58,956 bases of DNA from NCBI RefSeq assembly GCF_026421305.1, contig NZ_JAPJBQ010000013.1, forward strand, positions 1 through 58,956, read 5' to 3'. Source of the DNA: Dyella silvae. GTDB taxonomy: Bacteria > Pseudomonadota > Gammaproteobacteria > Xanthomonadales > Rhodanobacteraceae. Under the pieces are notes generated by a model. It ran no database searches, was not told where the DNA came from, and worked only from the letters and a program-made list of their open reading frames with translations. A program made the translations under genes and the position numbers. The first letter of the stretch is position 1. Each line of letters starts with the position of its first letter. Of the stretch, positions 6,684 to 14,727 are shown one piece after another.

Positions 6684-7676
6684 TCACACGTTGACCATGT
6701 GCATGCCGGCCTCGGTGTAGCGGGTACCGGCAATCGCTTCGGGTGGGAACACCGCATCGATCGCGGCCAGCTCGCCAGCGCTCAGTGACACTGCGAGTGC
6801 GCCGAGGTTTTCATCCAGACGGTCGCGGCGCTTGGTGCCGGGGATGGCCACCACGTCCTTGCCCTGCGCCAGCACCCAGGCCAGCGCCAGCTGCGCGGGC
6901 GTGCAGCCTTTGTCGGCGGCCAGCGCCTTCACTTTTTCCACCAGCTCAAGATTGCGGAAGAAGTTCTCGCCCTGGAAGCGCGGCGACTGGCGGCGGTAGT
7001 CATCGGCCTCGAAGTCATCGGGGCTGGCAAGCGCGCCCGTCAGGAAGCCGCGGCCGAGCGGGGAGTAGGCCACCAGCGAGGTGCCGAGCTTGCGGCAGGC
7101 TTCGAGCATGCCGTTCTCCTGCGGGTCGCGTGTCCACAGCGAAAACTCCACCTGCAGCGCGGTGATGGGATGCACCTTGCTGGCGCGCTCCAGCGTGGCG
7201 GCGGAGGCTTCGGACAAGCCGAGATAACGCACCTTGCCGGCCTTCACCAGATCGGCCATGGCGCCCACGGTTTCCTCGATCGGCACCTGGGTGTCGACGC
7301 GATGCTGGTAGTACAGGTCGATATGGTCGAGGCCCAGCCGCTTCAGGCTGCCGTCGCAAGCCGCGCGCACGTATTCCGGGCTGCCGTTGACGCCGCGTGC
7401 GGTCGGGTTGCTTGGGTCGCGAACGATGCCGAACTTGGTGGCGACAAAGGCCTGGTCGCGGCGGTCGCGGATGGCCTTGCCTACCAGCATCTCGTTGGTA
7501 TGCGGGCCGTACATATCGGCGGTATCGAGCAGGTTGATGCCGCGTTCCAGCGCGTGGTGGATGGTGGCGATGGATTCGGCATCGTCGCGGCTGCCGTAGA
7601 AATCGCTCATGCCCATGCAGCCGAGGCCGAGGGCGGAGACGAGGGGGCCGTGCTGACCGAGCTGTCGCTTCTGCAT
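6684..7676 (-). CDS. Aldo/keto reductase
   Basis: A 330-residue NADPH-dependent aldo/keto reductase of the AKR superfamily, probably cytosolic, reducing aldehydes or ketones. The catalytic tetrad is visible: D51 and Y56 in DTADMYG, K81 in ATKFG, H125 in YYQH. The C-terminal cofactor loop [16 protein letters not shown] is also present, and the sequence matches the group that includes YajO/YakC-like reductases (LGCMGMS near the N-terminus). The ATG at 7676 is chosen for its upstream AAGGAC; an in-frame ATG at 7715 lacks a site. The gene is divergent from a LysR regulator with a 122-base shared intergenic region containing two dyads, so that regulator probably controls it. The true substrate is not predictable. 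Confidence 0.9.
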   Translation of the reverse strand: MQKRQLGQHGPLVSALGLGCMGMSDFYGSRDDAESIATIHHALERGINLLDTADMYGPHTNEMLVGKAIRDRRDQAFVATKFGIVRDPSNPTARGVNGSPEYVRAACDGSLKRLGLDHIDLYYQHRVDTQVPIEETVGAMADLVKAGKVRYLGLSEASAATLERASKVHPITALQVEFSLWTRDPQENGMLEACRKLGTSLVAYSPLGRGFLTGALASPDDFEADDYRRQSPRFQGENFFRNLELVEKVKALAADKGCTPAQLALAWVLAQGKDVVAIPGTKRRDRLDENLGALAVSLSAGELAAIDAVFPPEAIAGTRYTEAGMHMVNV

Positions 7677-7733
7677 GGGTATGTCCTTGGTGAGTGGGAG
7701 AGGCATGGCGCGCATTGTTCGCCTTGGCGGGCG

Positions 7734-7783
7734 GGCGATAAATACTCAATAATCGCCATATCTGTTGTTGAAATCGCCAACAA
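7734..7783. promoter_or_regulatory. Candidate LysR operators between divergent genes
   Basis: Two dyads lie between the reductase and the LysR gene: GGCGAT-N12-ATCGCC (7734-7757) and TTGTTG-N7-CAACAA (7765-7783). The second is next to the LysR start and of the size bound by LysR-type regulators. This is pattern evidence only. Confidence 0.45.
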
Positions 7784-7798
7784 TCTGCCGAGGCCCCG

Positions 7799-8698
7799 AT
7801 GGACCGTCTGCAAGCCATGCGGGTGTTCACGCGCATTGTCGAGCTGGGCAGCTTCACCCGCGCTGCCGATGACCTCGACCTGCCGCGCGCCACCCTCACC
7901 CACACCATCAAACGGCTGGAAGAACGCCTGGGCGCGCACCTGCTGCAGCGAACCACGCGCAGCGTGCGGCCCACTCGCGACGGCGAGGTGTACTACAACC
8001 ATTGCGTGCGCCTGCTGGCCGATCTCGATTCGGTGGAAGCGGATTTCCGCGAAGCCGCCGTGCTGCCCAAGGGCAAGCTGCGCATCGACCTGGCGTCTTC
8101 GCTGGCGCGCAGCGTGGTGGTGCCGGCCTTGCCGGATTTCTTCGCACGCTATCCGCAGATCGAGCTGGATATCGGCACCAGCGACCGTTTCGTCGATCTG
8201 GTGCAGGAGGGCGTGGATTGCGTGTTGCGTGCGGGCGAGCTGTCCGACTCCAGCATGATCGGGCGCCGCGTGGCCAACATGTCGCAAATCACGGTAGCCA
8301 GCGCGGACTATGTGCGCCGGCATGGCATGCCGCAGACGCTGGCCGATTTGCAAAACGGGCATATCGCGGTGAACTGGGCCTCACCTACCACGCGCCGCAC
8401 CACGCCACTGGAATTCATGGTGGGGCGCCGCCTGCGTGAGGTGATGCTGCCCTCGCAGGTCACGGTGAGCGGCACCGAGGCTTATCTCAGTTGTTGCGAG
8501 GCCGGTCTGGGCATTGCGCAGTTTCCGCGCTATCGCATGGCCGATGCATTGGCCGGGGGACAGCTCGTGGAGTTGCTGCCCACCATGCCGCCGCCGACGT
8601 TGCCGTTGACTGCCCTGTACTCATCGCAGCGGCAATTGCCGCTGCGGTTGCGTGTGTTTGTCGACTGGATGGCTGAGCTGTTGCGCGGGTTGCCCTGA
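7799..8698 (+). CDS. LysR-family transcriptional regulator
   Basis: A 299-residue LysR-type regulator. The N-terminal winged HTH (residues 1-60) reads MDRLQAMRVFTRIVELGSF, then TRAADDLDLPRATLTHTIKRLEERLG, and is followed by the linker helix and a substrate-binding domain typical of the DSD family close to YafC/AaeR-like proteins. It has full family length. It is divergent from the aldo/keto reductase, the usual LysR arrangement, and probably controls that gene and itself. The effector is unknown. Confidence 0.9.
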   Translation: MDRLQAMRVFTRIVELGSFTRAADDLDLPRATLTHTIKRLEERLGAHLLQRTTRSVRPTRDGEVYYNHCVRLLADLDSVEADFREAAVLPKGKLRIDLASSLARSVVVPALPDFFARYPQIELDIGTSDRFVDLVQEGVDCVLRAGELSDSSMIGRRVANMSQITVASADYVRRHGMPQTLADLQNGHIAVNWASPTTRRTTPLEFMVGRRLREVMLPSQVTVSGTEAYLSCCEAGLGIAQFPRYRMADALAGGQLVELLPTMPPPTLPLTALYSSQRQLPLRLRVFVDWMAELLRGLP

Positions 8699-8705
8699 GC
8701 GAGCC

Positions 8706-10754
8706 TCACTCTTCCCAGGCTGGCCGATGGCTGATGCCGCCCTCGGTGCGCAGCGCGTTGGCGTCCATCAGCTTGCCGTCCATCATCACTACGTCGGTAT
8801 GCCGCAAGTCGCCGATGTTCACTGCGGGGTTGCCATCCACCAGTACGAGATCCGCCGCCTTGCCGGTCGCGATGCTGCCGGTGTGCGCGTCGACGCCGAC
8901 CAGATGCGCGGGGGCGATGGTGGCGCTGGCGAGCGCCTCGGCGTTGGTGAAGCCCGCCTGCACATAGAGTTCCAGTTCGCGCACCAGCTCCATGCCATTG
9001 CCGTCGGTGCCGGCCACGATCGGCACGCCGGCCTTGTGCATCGCACCTACCAGCGCCTGCAGTTTGGCGAAGCTGGCGCGGTAGTCGGCGCGGGTAAGGT
9101 CTTTGGGCACGGCGAAACCGCCCTGGCGAAATCCGCGTTCCACCGAGGGCGGAAGGGTGCCTACGAACGGGGCATAGGCCGGTGACAGATCGCCGTCCTC
9201 TGGGACAAAGAGGACCTCGGCAACCACCAGGGTGGGGTCGGAAGTGATGTGACGTTGTGCCATCGTCGCGATCAACGACTTCATCGGCTCCCCGTCCAGG
9301 GCGACATTGCGCGCGTAGCGGCCGGGTCCTTCGAAGCGTGCGATGCCGTTGGAGACATTCACCACCGAGTCCGGCATGGCCTGCATCATCACGAAGTAGA
9401 TGTGCGTGATCTCGTCATAGCCGGCGTTGATCGCGTCCATGGTACGCATGCCCGCCGGCAGGTGGCCGTGCACATGCAAGCCAACCTTGTGCGCTTCGGC
9501 GGCGGTGGCGGGCACCCAGGCCGGATTGAAGCTGCCGTAGATCTTGATGGCGGTGAAGCCGTCGGCTTTCGCCTTGTCCACAATCTGAATGGCTTGTTCT
9601 TGCGAGGTGGCGACGCTGGCCTGTTGCGCTGTGTTGGGTCCTTTGCCGTCGATCAGCACGGACGGATAGACGTGCGGCAACAGCAGCTCGCCTTTCGCAC
9701 GGCGCCGTGCGCGCGACAGTGTTTGCGCATCGTCGTTGCCGGGATCGCGTGCGGAGGTGATGCCGAGCGATAGCAGCATGGGGCCGCTCGCATCGTCGGC
9801 GACATGCTGGTGGGCATCCCACAGGCCGGGCACCAGCGTCTTGCCGGTACCGTCGATGACCTGCGCGTTCTTCGGCAAGGTCGCGGTGGCGGCTGGGCCA
9901 ACCTGCGTGATCACGCCGTTCTCTACCACCACCGTCTGGTCATCGACGAAATGCGTGCCGTCGACGAAGGCGCGCACATGGGCGAAGGCGACCGGGCCGG
10001 TAGGTGTCTTCTGCAAGAGCGGGACAATGGCCTTGGCATGCTCGGCCATGGCGACCATCTGCGCTTTGTTCAGTGCGGGCTCCGCCGATTCGTAACCTTC
10101 CGGCAACCAGGTCAGGCCGTCGACGAAGCCGAAGAAATGACCTTTTGCATCTGCCCACACGGGCACCGGCGTGTTGTTGAGGCCGCTGACCGCATAGGCG
10201 GTAACCTCTTTCTTCGCGGCGCCTTCGCCAACGGTGACGGTCACCAGCTTTTGGGCATGGGCCTTGCCGCCGGGAAGCAGGGCAAGCGTCATGTCGGGCG
10301 CGGCCAGCAAGGCTTCGAACATGTCCGCGGTGAGGCTCATCGGGCCGCCGAACGGCACGTATTCCGCAGGCGAACCGTAGCTCGCAGAGCCCGCGTCCAC
10401 CGGGCTTTTCCAACTGGCTTTGCCGCCCAGCACCGCGAAGGTCTCGCCCGCATTGCCACGGGGCGTGCGGCCTCGAATCACGACGTTTTCCAGCATGCCG
10501 TCGCGGCCAAGCGTGGCCCGGCTGTCCACCTCGGTCACCATGCCACGCAGCAGCAGGCTCTCGCGACCCATGCGCGTGCCATCGGCGGCGACCCAGCGCT
10601 CTGAGTGGCCGTGTTTGCCGGCTGAGGAGAGGATGGTGAAACGCTGCGCGTTGGCCGGTGGCTTGGCCAGTTGTTCGACGGGCGTGGGAGCAGGGGTGTC
10701 AGCGAAACAGGGAAGTGCGAGACACAAAGCGAACACGACAAACGGGGCGCGCAT
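8706..10754 (-). CDS. Exported amidohydrolase-family protein
   Basis: A 682-residue protein with a signal peptide (residues 1-18, ending PCFA) and a metal-dependent amidohydrolase domain in its second half. The HxH motif is present (LWDAHQHV), followed by a likely bridging Lys (AIKIYGSF), metal His residues in GLHVHGHLPAGM and EITHIYF, and the catalytic Asp in VAGTDGNGM. The last strand is GKAADLVLVDGNP. Members of this group (imidazolonepropionase-like) include exported dipeptidases and related hydrolases; the long N-terminal region of about 270 residues has no clear assignment. It stands alone, convergent with the LysR gene (7-base gap) and divergent from a FAD monooxygenase. Substrate not predictable. 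Confidence 0.85.
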   Translation of the reverse strand: MRAPFVVFALCLALPCFADTPAPTPVEQLAKPPANAQRFTILSSAGKHGHSERWVAADGTRMGRESLLLRGMVTEVDSRATLGRDGMLENVVIRGRTPRGNAGETFAVLGGKASWKSPVDAGSASYGSPAEYVPFGGPMSLTADMFEALLAAPDMTLALLPGGKAHAQKLVTVTVGEGAAKKEVTAYAVSGLNNTPVPVWADAKGHFFGFVDGLTWLPEGYESAEPALNKAQMVAMAEHAKAIVPLLQKTPTGPVAFAHVRAFVDGTHFVDDQTVVVENGVITQVGPAATATLPKNAQVIDGTGKTLVPGLWDAHQHVADDASGPMLLSLGITSARDPGNDDAQTLSRARRRAKGELLLPHVYPSVLIDGKGPNTAQQASVATSQEQAIQIVDKAKADGFTAIKIYGSFNPAWVPATAAEAHKVGLHVHGHLPAGMRTMDAINAGYDEITHIYFVMMQAMPDSVVNVSNGIARFEGPGRYARNVALDGEPMKSLIATMAQRHITSDPTLVVAEVLFVPEDGDLSPAYAPFVGTLPPSVERGFRQGGFAVPKDLTRADYRASFAKLQALVGAMHKAGVPIVAGTDGNGMELVRELELYVQAGFTNAEALASATIAPAHLVGVDAHTGSIATGKAADLVLVDGNPAVNIGDLRHTDVVMMDGKLMDANALRTEGGISHRPAWEE

Positions 10755-10923
10755 AGGTAAGCCTCCGACAGGGTTCTCCGCGGAGTATCGCCGGGCGGCT
10801 GCTGCGGCGACAGTCCCAGACCGGCATGCCTGATGGCCTAGGCCGTACCCCGGTTAGCGCCGCGTTGACGTCAGCCAAACGTCCGCAGGCGCCAAACTGT
10901 GCCGCCGCCTTCGGAGGACAGCG

Positions 10924-12060
10924 ATGGAGCCGACGCAACCGTCCGTGCTGATTGTGGGCGCCGGGCCAACGGGTCTGGCGGCAGCGCTGTTTCTCGCACG
11001 CCGTGGCGTGGCGGTGCGCATTGTCGACGTACTGCCGCAAGCCTCGATGTATTCCAGAGCGCTGGCGGTGAACCGGCGCACGCTCGAGGTGCTGCACGAT
11101 ACCGGCGTATCCGATCGCATCGTTGCGGAAGGCTGGGCTGTCCAGGGCGCCTGTCTGCGCGCGGGAGATCGCGAGGTGCTGGTAATGAATCTTCCTGACG
11201 CGCACGGGGCGCCCCAGGCCATGACGGCGCTGCCGCAGGCGCGTACCGAGGCCTTGCTCGCCGAGGCCTTGCTGGCGCAGGGCGTGCCGGTGGAGCGTGG
11301 CGTTTCCCTGCAAACGCTGACGCAGGATGCGTCGCATGTCACCGCCACCCTGCGGCATGCCGACGGCGAGATCGAGCAGGCGCAGGTCTCGTTGCTCTTC
11401 GGCGCCGATGGCGCACGCAGCGCCACGCGCGAAGCGTTGGGGCTGACGTTTGGCGGCAGACATCTGCCGGAACCCTGGTCGCTGTGGGATATCGACATGT
11501 ATACGTCGCTCGATCCATGGCATGCGCACGTGCTGTTCTTGTCCGACGGTTTCATCTTCACGCTGCGACTGAAAGGCGACACGTGGCGGGTGATCGCCAA
11601 TACCGCCGATCCGCTCGCCACCCTGCGTCGTTACGGCACGCTGGGCAGCGTGGCATGGCAGTCGCAGTTCCATATCGGCCATCGCGTGGCTTCACAGGCC
11701 GCGCTGGGTCGCGTCGCACTTGGTGGCGACGCGGCGCATATCCATTCACCTATCGGCGCGCGTGGCATGAATCTGGGCATCGAAGACGCCTACGTGTACG
11801 CCGACTGCGCGGCTGACGCGCTGGCTGGTGATCTTTCCCGCCTTCACGATTACGGCGTGCTGCGTCATGCCGTGCATAAAGCGGTGGTGCGTCGCATTGG
11901 CGCGATCACCCGTCTGGTGCGAGGGCGCCCGCCGTGGTTGCGTTGGCTGCGAGACGAAGTGGTGCCGCTGGCGGGTCATATGGCCTCCGTGCAGCAACTG
12001 ATGCTGCGCACGGTGGGCGGGCTCGACCATCCGCTGAAAACCCATCCCGGCCGTAGCTGA
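10924..12060 (+). CDS. FAD-dependent monooxygenase (PHBH-like)
   Basis: A 378-residue flavoprotein of the p-hydroxybenzoate hydroxylase family. The FAD-binding Rossmann motif GAGPTGLAAALFLARRG is near residue 12, the DG motif reads GADGARSATRE near residue 160, and the second FAD motif LGGDAAHIHSPIGARGMNLG is near 270. Such enzymes hydroxylate aromatic or polyketide substrates with NAD(P)H and O2. It is shorter than many family members and lacks a C-terminal thioredoxin-like domain. GGAGG lies upstream of the ATG. Single gene; the small gene behind it is unrelated in appearance. Confidence 0.85.
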   Translation: MEPTQPSVLIVGAGPTGLAAALFLARRGVAVRIVDVLPQASMYSRALAVNRRTLEVLHDTGVSDRIVAEGWAVQGACLRAGDREVLVMNLPDAHGAPQAMTALPQARTEALLAEALLAQGVPVERGVSLQTLTQDASHVTATLRHADGEIEQAQVSLLFGADGARSATREALGLTFGGRHLPEPWSLWDIDMYTSLDPWHAHVLFLSDGFIFTLRLKGDTWRVIANTADPLATLRRYGTLGSVAWQSQFHIGHRVASQAALGRVALGGDAAHIHSPIGARGMNLGIEDAYVYADCAADALAGDLSRLHDYGVLRHAVHKAVVRRIGAITRLVRGRPPWLRWLRDEVVPLAGHMASVQQLMLRTVGGLDHPLKTHPGRS

Positions 12061-12128
12061 GGCGCCGGGGCGTCAGCCTCAAGTTAGCCGGCGTTGCGCC
12101 GATAACCGGGCATACCCGCCATCTGCCC

Positions 12129-12521
12129 ATGGCGGACGCCCGATGGGATGCAATGACTGCTCACAAGCCGAACATCAAGGGGAGCCGCGTGGACTGGAGC
12201 GATCCACGCCTGCAAGCACTGTTGCGCAAGTCTGAGCACTGGAAGCTCGACAACCGCGGCACCTACGTCCCCAAGGACGTACAGGTTCATCTGGGCTGGG
12301 GCGCTACGACCGGCCAGCCTGCGCTGCTGATCTGGGAGCGCGATCAGGTGATGATGCTGGAAACCCGTTTTGCCATTCCCCTGGGCGAGCACTTGCGCGT
12401 GGACGAACCGCAGGGCGAAACCCTGCGTACCGTGTGGGGCATCGTGGCCGAGAGTCGCGAAGGGTTTCGCGCCGAAGATCGCGCCAATGGCGTGCATCTG
12501 CACTGGCTGCATCTGCGCTGA
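12129..12521 (+). CDS. Hypothetical protein, about 130 aa
   Basis: I do not recognise the family. The soluble product contains a central beta-rich part (VPKDVQVHLGWGATTGQPALL, then IWERDQVMMLETRFAIPLGE), no signal peptide and no membrane helix. Two starts are possible: ATG at 12129 or ATG at 12153 (MTAHKPN). It follows the FAD monooxygenase by 68 bases in the same direction and is convergent with a glutathione transferase. Confidence 0.6.
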   Translation: MADARWDAMTAHKPNIKGSRVDWSDPRLQALLRKSEHWKLDNRGTYVPKDVQVHLGWGATTGQPALLIWERDQVMMLETRFAIPLGEHLRVDEPQGETLRTVWGIVAESREGFRAEDRANGVHLHWLHLR

Positions 12522-12557
12522 GACCATGCATCGGGGCGCAGCCCCTATGCATCGCCA

Positions 12558-13310
12558 TTACTCCATGCGCTCAAAACCCTTGCGCGGCGGCTGCGTGCCC
12601 ATGGTCCACGAGGTCAGTGGCGCGCCGGCGGCGGCCAGTGCGGCGCGTTGCTCCATCAAAGGCATGCGCAACATGGCCTCTTCCAGCGTGGCTAGCTTCT
12701 GAAAAGCGGGCAGGGCCTGCACTTTCTCCACCAATGCCGCCAGGCGCGGCCAGCGTTGCGCATCGATGGCATAGCGCACGAAGGACGCCGTGCGGAAGTA
12801 CGCCGTCATGCTGATATCCGCAATCGACAGCTCACCGAACACATAGCCTGCAGGCGGCAACTGGCTTTCGAGGTAATCGAGCGCGGCGGGAATCTCTTCC
12901 TCGCGTGCCTTGGCCACAATGTCCTCGTCCGTGGTTTCGCCAAACACGTGGCGGCGGATCGCCTTCTGATAGAACAGCTTCCACACCAGTACGCTGGCCA
13001 GATGCGTATCGCAGTACTCCTCCAGCCAGCGCGCCCGCGCGCGATCGGTGATGTCGGTGGGATAGAGCGCGGGCGTGGGAAAGCGATCTTCCAGATACTG
13101 GCAAATCACGGACGAGTCGTTGAGCACCATGTCGCCCTCGATCAGCACGGGGATGCGGCGCAGCGGGCTCAGTTTGGTGAAGCGTTCATCGCCAATGAAA
13201 GGCGCGATGGGGTCGATCTCGTACGACAGCCCCTTGAGGTCCATGCACACCAGCACCTTGCGAACATAGGGCGAGACATAGTTGCCGATCACGGTGAACT
13301 GGGCAGGCAT
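12558..13310 (-). CDS. Glutathione S-transferase family protein
   Basis: A 250-residue cytosolic GST. The N-terminal thioredoxin-like domain (residues 1-80) contains NYVSPYVRKVLVCMDLKGL, the cis-Pro in RRIPVLI, and the glutathione-contacting DSSVICQYLED. The all-helical C-terminal domain carries the N-capping motif LSIADISMTAYF. The serine in SPYVRKV is the likely thiol-activating residue of the beta/omega/zeta-like groups. Monocistronic; start ATG at 13310. Likely role in detoxification of electrophiles or peroxide stress. Confidence 0.88.
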   Translation of the reverse strand: MPAQFTVIGNYVSPYVRKVLVCMDLKGLSYEIDPIAPFIGDERFTKLSPLRRIPVLIEGDMVLNDSSVICQYLEDRFPTPALYPTDITDRARARWLEEYCDTHLASVLVWKLFYQKAIRRHVFGETTDEDIVAKAREEEIPAALDYLESQLPPAGYVFGELSIADISMTAYFRTASFVRYAIDAQRWPRLAALVEKVQALPAFQKLATLEEAMLRMPLMEQRAALAAAGAPLTSWTMGTQPPRKGFERME

Positions 13311-13400
13311 CGCGGGGACTCCGGGTGAGGACCTGTAGAGCGTGGGCGTGCGCTGGTGCCGGCGTCAAGGGTGGTCAATCGTGGCGAGACGCGCGCTTTT

Positions 13401-13434
13401 GCTCGTCATTCCCGCCTTCGCGGGAATGACGAGC
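13401..13434. repeat. CGTCATTCCCGC hairpin repeat, short form
   Basis: GCTCGTCATTCCCGC and GCGGGAATGACGAGC form a perfect 15-base stem with loop CTTC. It is the simplest copy of a repeat class that recurs at 17137, 23330, 23782, 30693, 34813, 42229 and 58689. Confidence 0.8.
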
Positions 13435-13472
13435 TATTAAAGACAGAGGTCGCAATCAGACTTTCGCAGCGA

Positions 13473-13880
13473 TCAGGCACCTGCCGCAGGCAGCGGCGGC
13501 ACGGTCGCCGGCGCGCCATTGGAATCGAGTGCCACCATCACGAAACGGCCGGTGGTGCAGACGCGGCGGTCGCCGGTAAGCGGATCTTCTGCCGTGAGCT
13601 CCACTTCCACCGTCATCGAGCTGTGACCGACGTGCACGATGCGCGCCACCAGTTCCGCCAGCTGCCCCTTGCGTACGGGCACGCGGAAATTCACTTCTTC
13701 GGAGCGCGCCGTGACCACCGTGCGGCGTGCATGGCGTGACGCGACGATGAAGGCGGCCTTGTCCATCCATGCCAGTGCCTGCCCGCCGAACAGCGTGCCG
13801 AGATGGTTGGTGTGATCGGGAAACACCATCTCAAGCATGCGGGCTTCAGGCAGTGACGTGGTGTCGGACGATAGGGTCAT
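13473..13880 (-). CDS. Acyl-CoA thioesterase, hotdog fold (YciA-like)
   Basis: A 135-residue hotdog-fold thioesterase. The signature DHTNHLGTLFGGQALAWMDK contains the conserved Asn/Gly turn and Asp of the YciA/acyl-CoA hydrolase group, followed by VTARSEEVNFRVPVRKGQL and the strand GHSSMTVEVEL. These enzymes hydrolyse acyl-CoA and usually form trimers of dimers. The ATG at 13880 is favoured by alignment with the family; an ATG at 13922 in frame would add 14 residues. It is divergent from the SMR transporter pair. Confidence 0.88.
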   Translation of the reverse strand: MTLSSDTTSLPEARMLEMVFPDHTNHLGTLFGGQALAWMDKAAFIVASRHARRTVVTARSEEVNFRVPVRKGQLAELVARIVHVGHSSMTVEVELTAEDPLTGDRRVCTTGRFVMVALDSNGAPATVPPLPAAGA

Positions 13881-13943
13881 GGGCGTGTTCAGTCGGGGAA
13901 AAAGGTAGGATGGGGCACTCATGCGCGCAGCAAGGAGAACGGC

Positions 13944-14297
13944 ATGCGCTACTGGCTCTTCATGGCCGCGGCTATTGTCACCGAAGTCATCGGTACATTG
14001 GCGATGAAATACGGATTGCATCACCAGGCCCATACGATGGGTATGAGCGTGATGTACGTGATGCTGGTGTTGTCCTACACCAACCTGGCGCTGGCGGTGA
14101 AGCGAATCCCGCTCGCGGTGGCCTATGGCGCGTGGGAGAGCCTGGGGCTGGTGCTGATTACGCTGTGCAGCGCATGGCTGTTCGCCGAGGCGCTGACGCC
14201 GGTCAAGCTGATCGCCATGGTGCTGATCATTGCCGGCATCCTGTTGCTGGAGCGTGGCACGGACGAGGCTCCGGCGGAGCGCACGCATGCTGCCTGA
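13944..14297 (+). CDS. mdtJ: Small multidrug resistance subunit, MdtJ-like
   Basis: A 117-residue protein with four membrane helices, first of a pair. It matches the MdtJ pattern: VTEVIGTLAMKYG with the conserved membrane Glu in helix 1, LSYTNLALAVKRIPLAVAYGAWE in helix 3, and a final helix ending in a short hydrophilic tail (ERGTDEAPAE). MdtJ and MdtI form a heterodimeric spermidine exporter in E. coli. A CAAGGAGAA sequence precedes the ATG. The next gene overlaps its 3' end by 11 bases, as expected for subunits of one pump. Confidence 0.82.
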   Translation: MRYWLFMAAAIVTEVIGTLAMKYGLHHQAHTMGMSVMYVMLVLSYTNLALAVKRIPLAVAYGAWESLGLVLITLCSAWLFAEALTPVKLIAMVLIIAGILLLERGTDEAPAERTHAA

Positions 14298-14619
14298 CTT
14301 CCAGCCGATTCATCTGCTCTACCTGTCCATCGCGATCGTGCTGGAAGTTGCCGCCAACGTGCTGATGAAGCGCTCGCATGGCTTCACCTACAAGGGCCCC
14401 GCGGTGGCAGCCATCGTCTGCGCGCTGGCGGCATTCACGGCCCTGAGCTACACCATCGAGGGCATCCAGTTGTCGGTGGCCTACGGCGTATGGGGTGGCG
14501 TCGGCCTGATCGCAACCACCGTGCTTGGCATCACCATGTTCGGCGAGCATTTGCGCCGTTCGGGCTGGCTGGGGCTGGTGCTGATCACGGCGGGCGTGGT
14601 CCTGATGAAATTCGCCTGA
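14287..14619 (+). CDS. mdtI: Small multidrug resistance subunit, MdtI-like
   Basis: A 110-residue SMR protein with four membrane helices. IVLEVAANVLMKRSHGF in helix 1 carries the conserved Glu, and IEGIQLSVAYGVWGGVG plus SGWLGLVLITAGVVLMKFA match MdtI closely. The ATG at 14287 is chosen from family length and lies inside the 3' end of the mdtJ-like gene. With that gene it probably forms a heterodimeric proton-driven exporter in the inner membrane, for spermidine or cationic compounds. Confidence 0.82.
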   Translation: MLPDFQPIHLLYLSIAIVLEVAANVLMKRSHGFTYKGPAVAAIVCALAAFTALSYTIEGIQLSVAYGVWGGVGLIATTVLGITMFGEHLRRSGWLGLVLITAGVVLMKFA

Positions 14620-14727
14620 GGACGGGACTCATGGCAGGCGTTCCTTGGTATAAGCAGCGCTAGGATCAAGCGTTGATCGGGGCGTCCAGTGTGACGCCCA
14701 CCATGAGCTGTCCACTGGGGAGAACAC

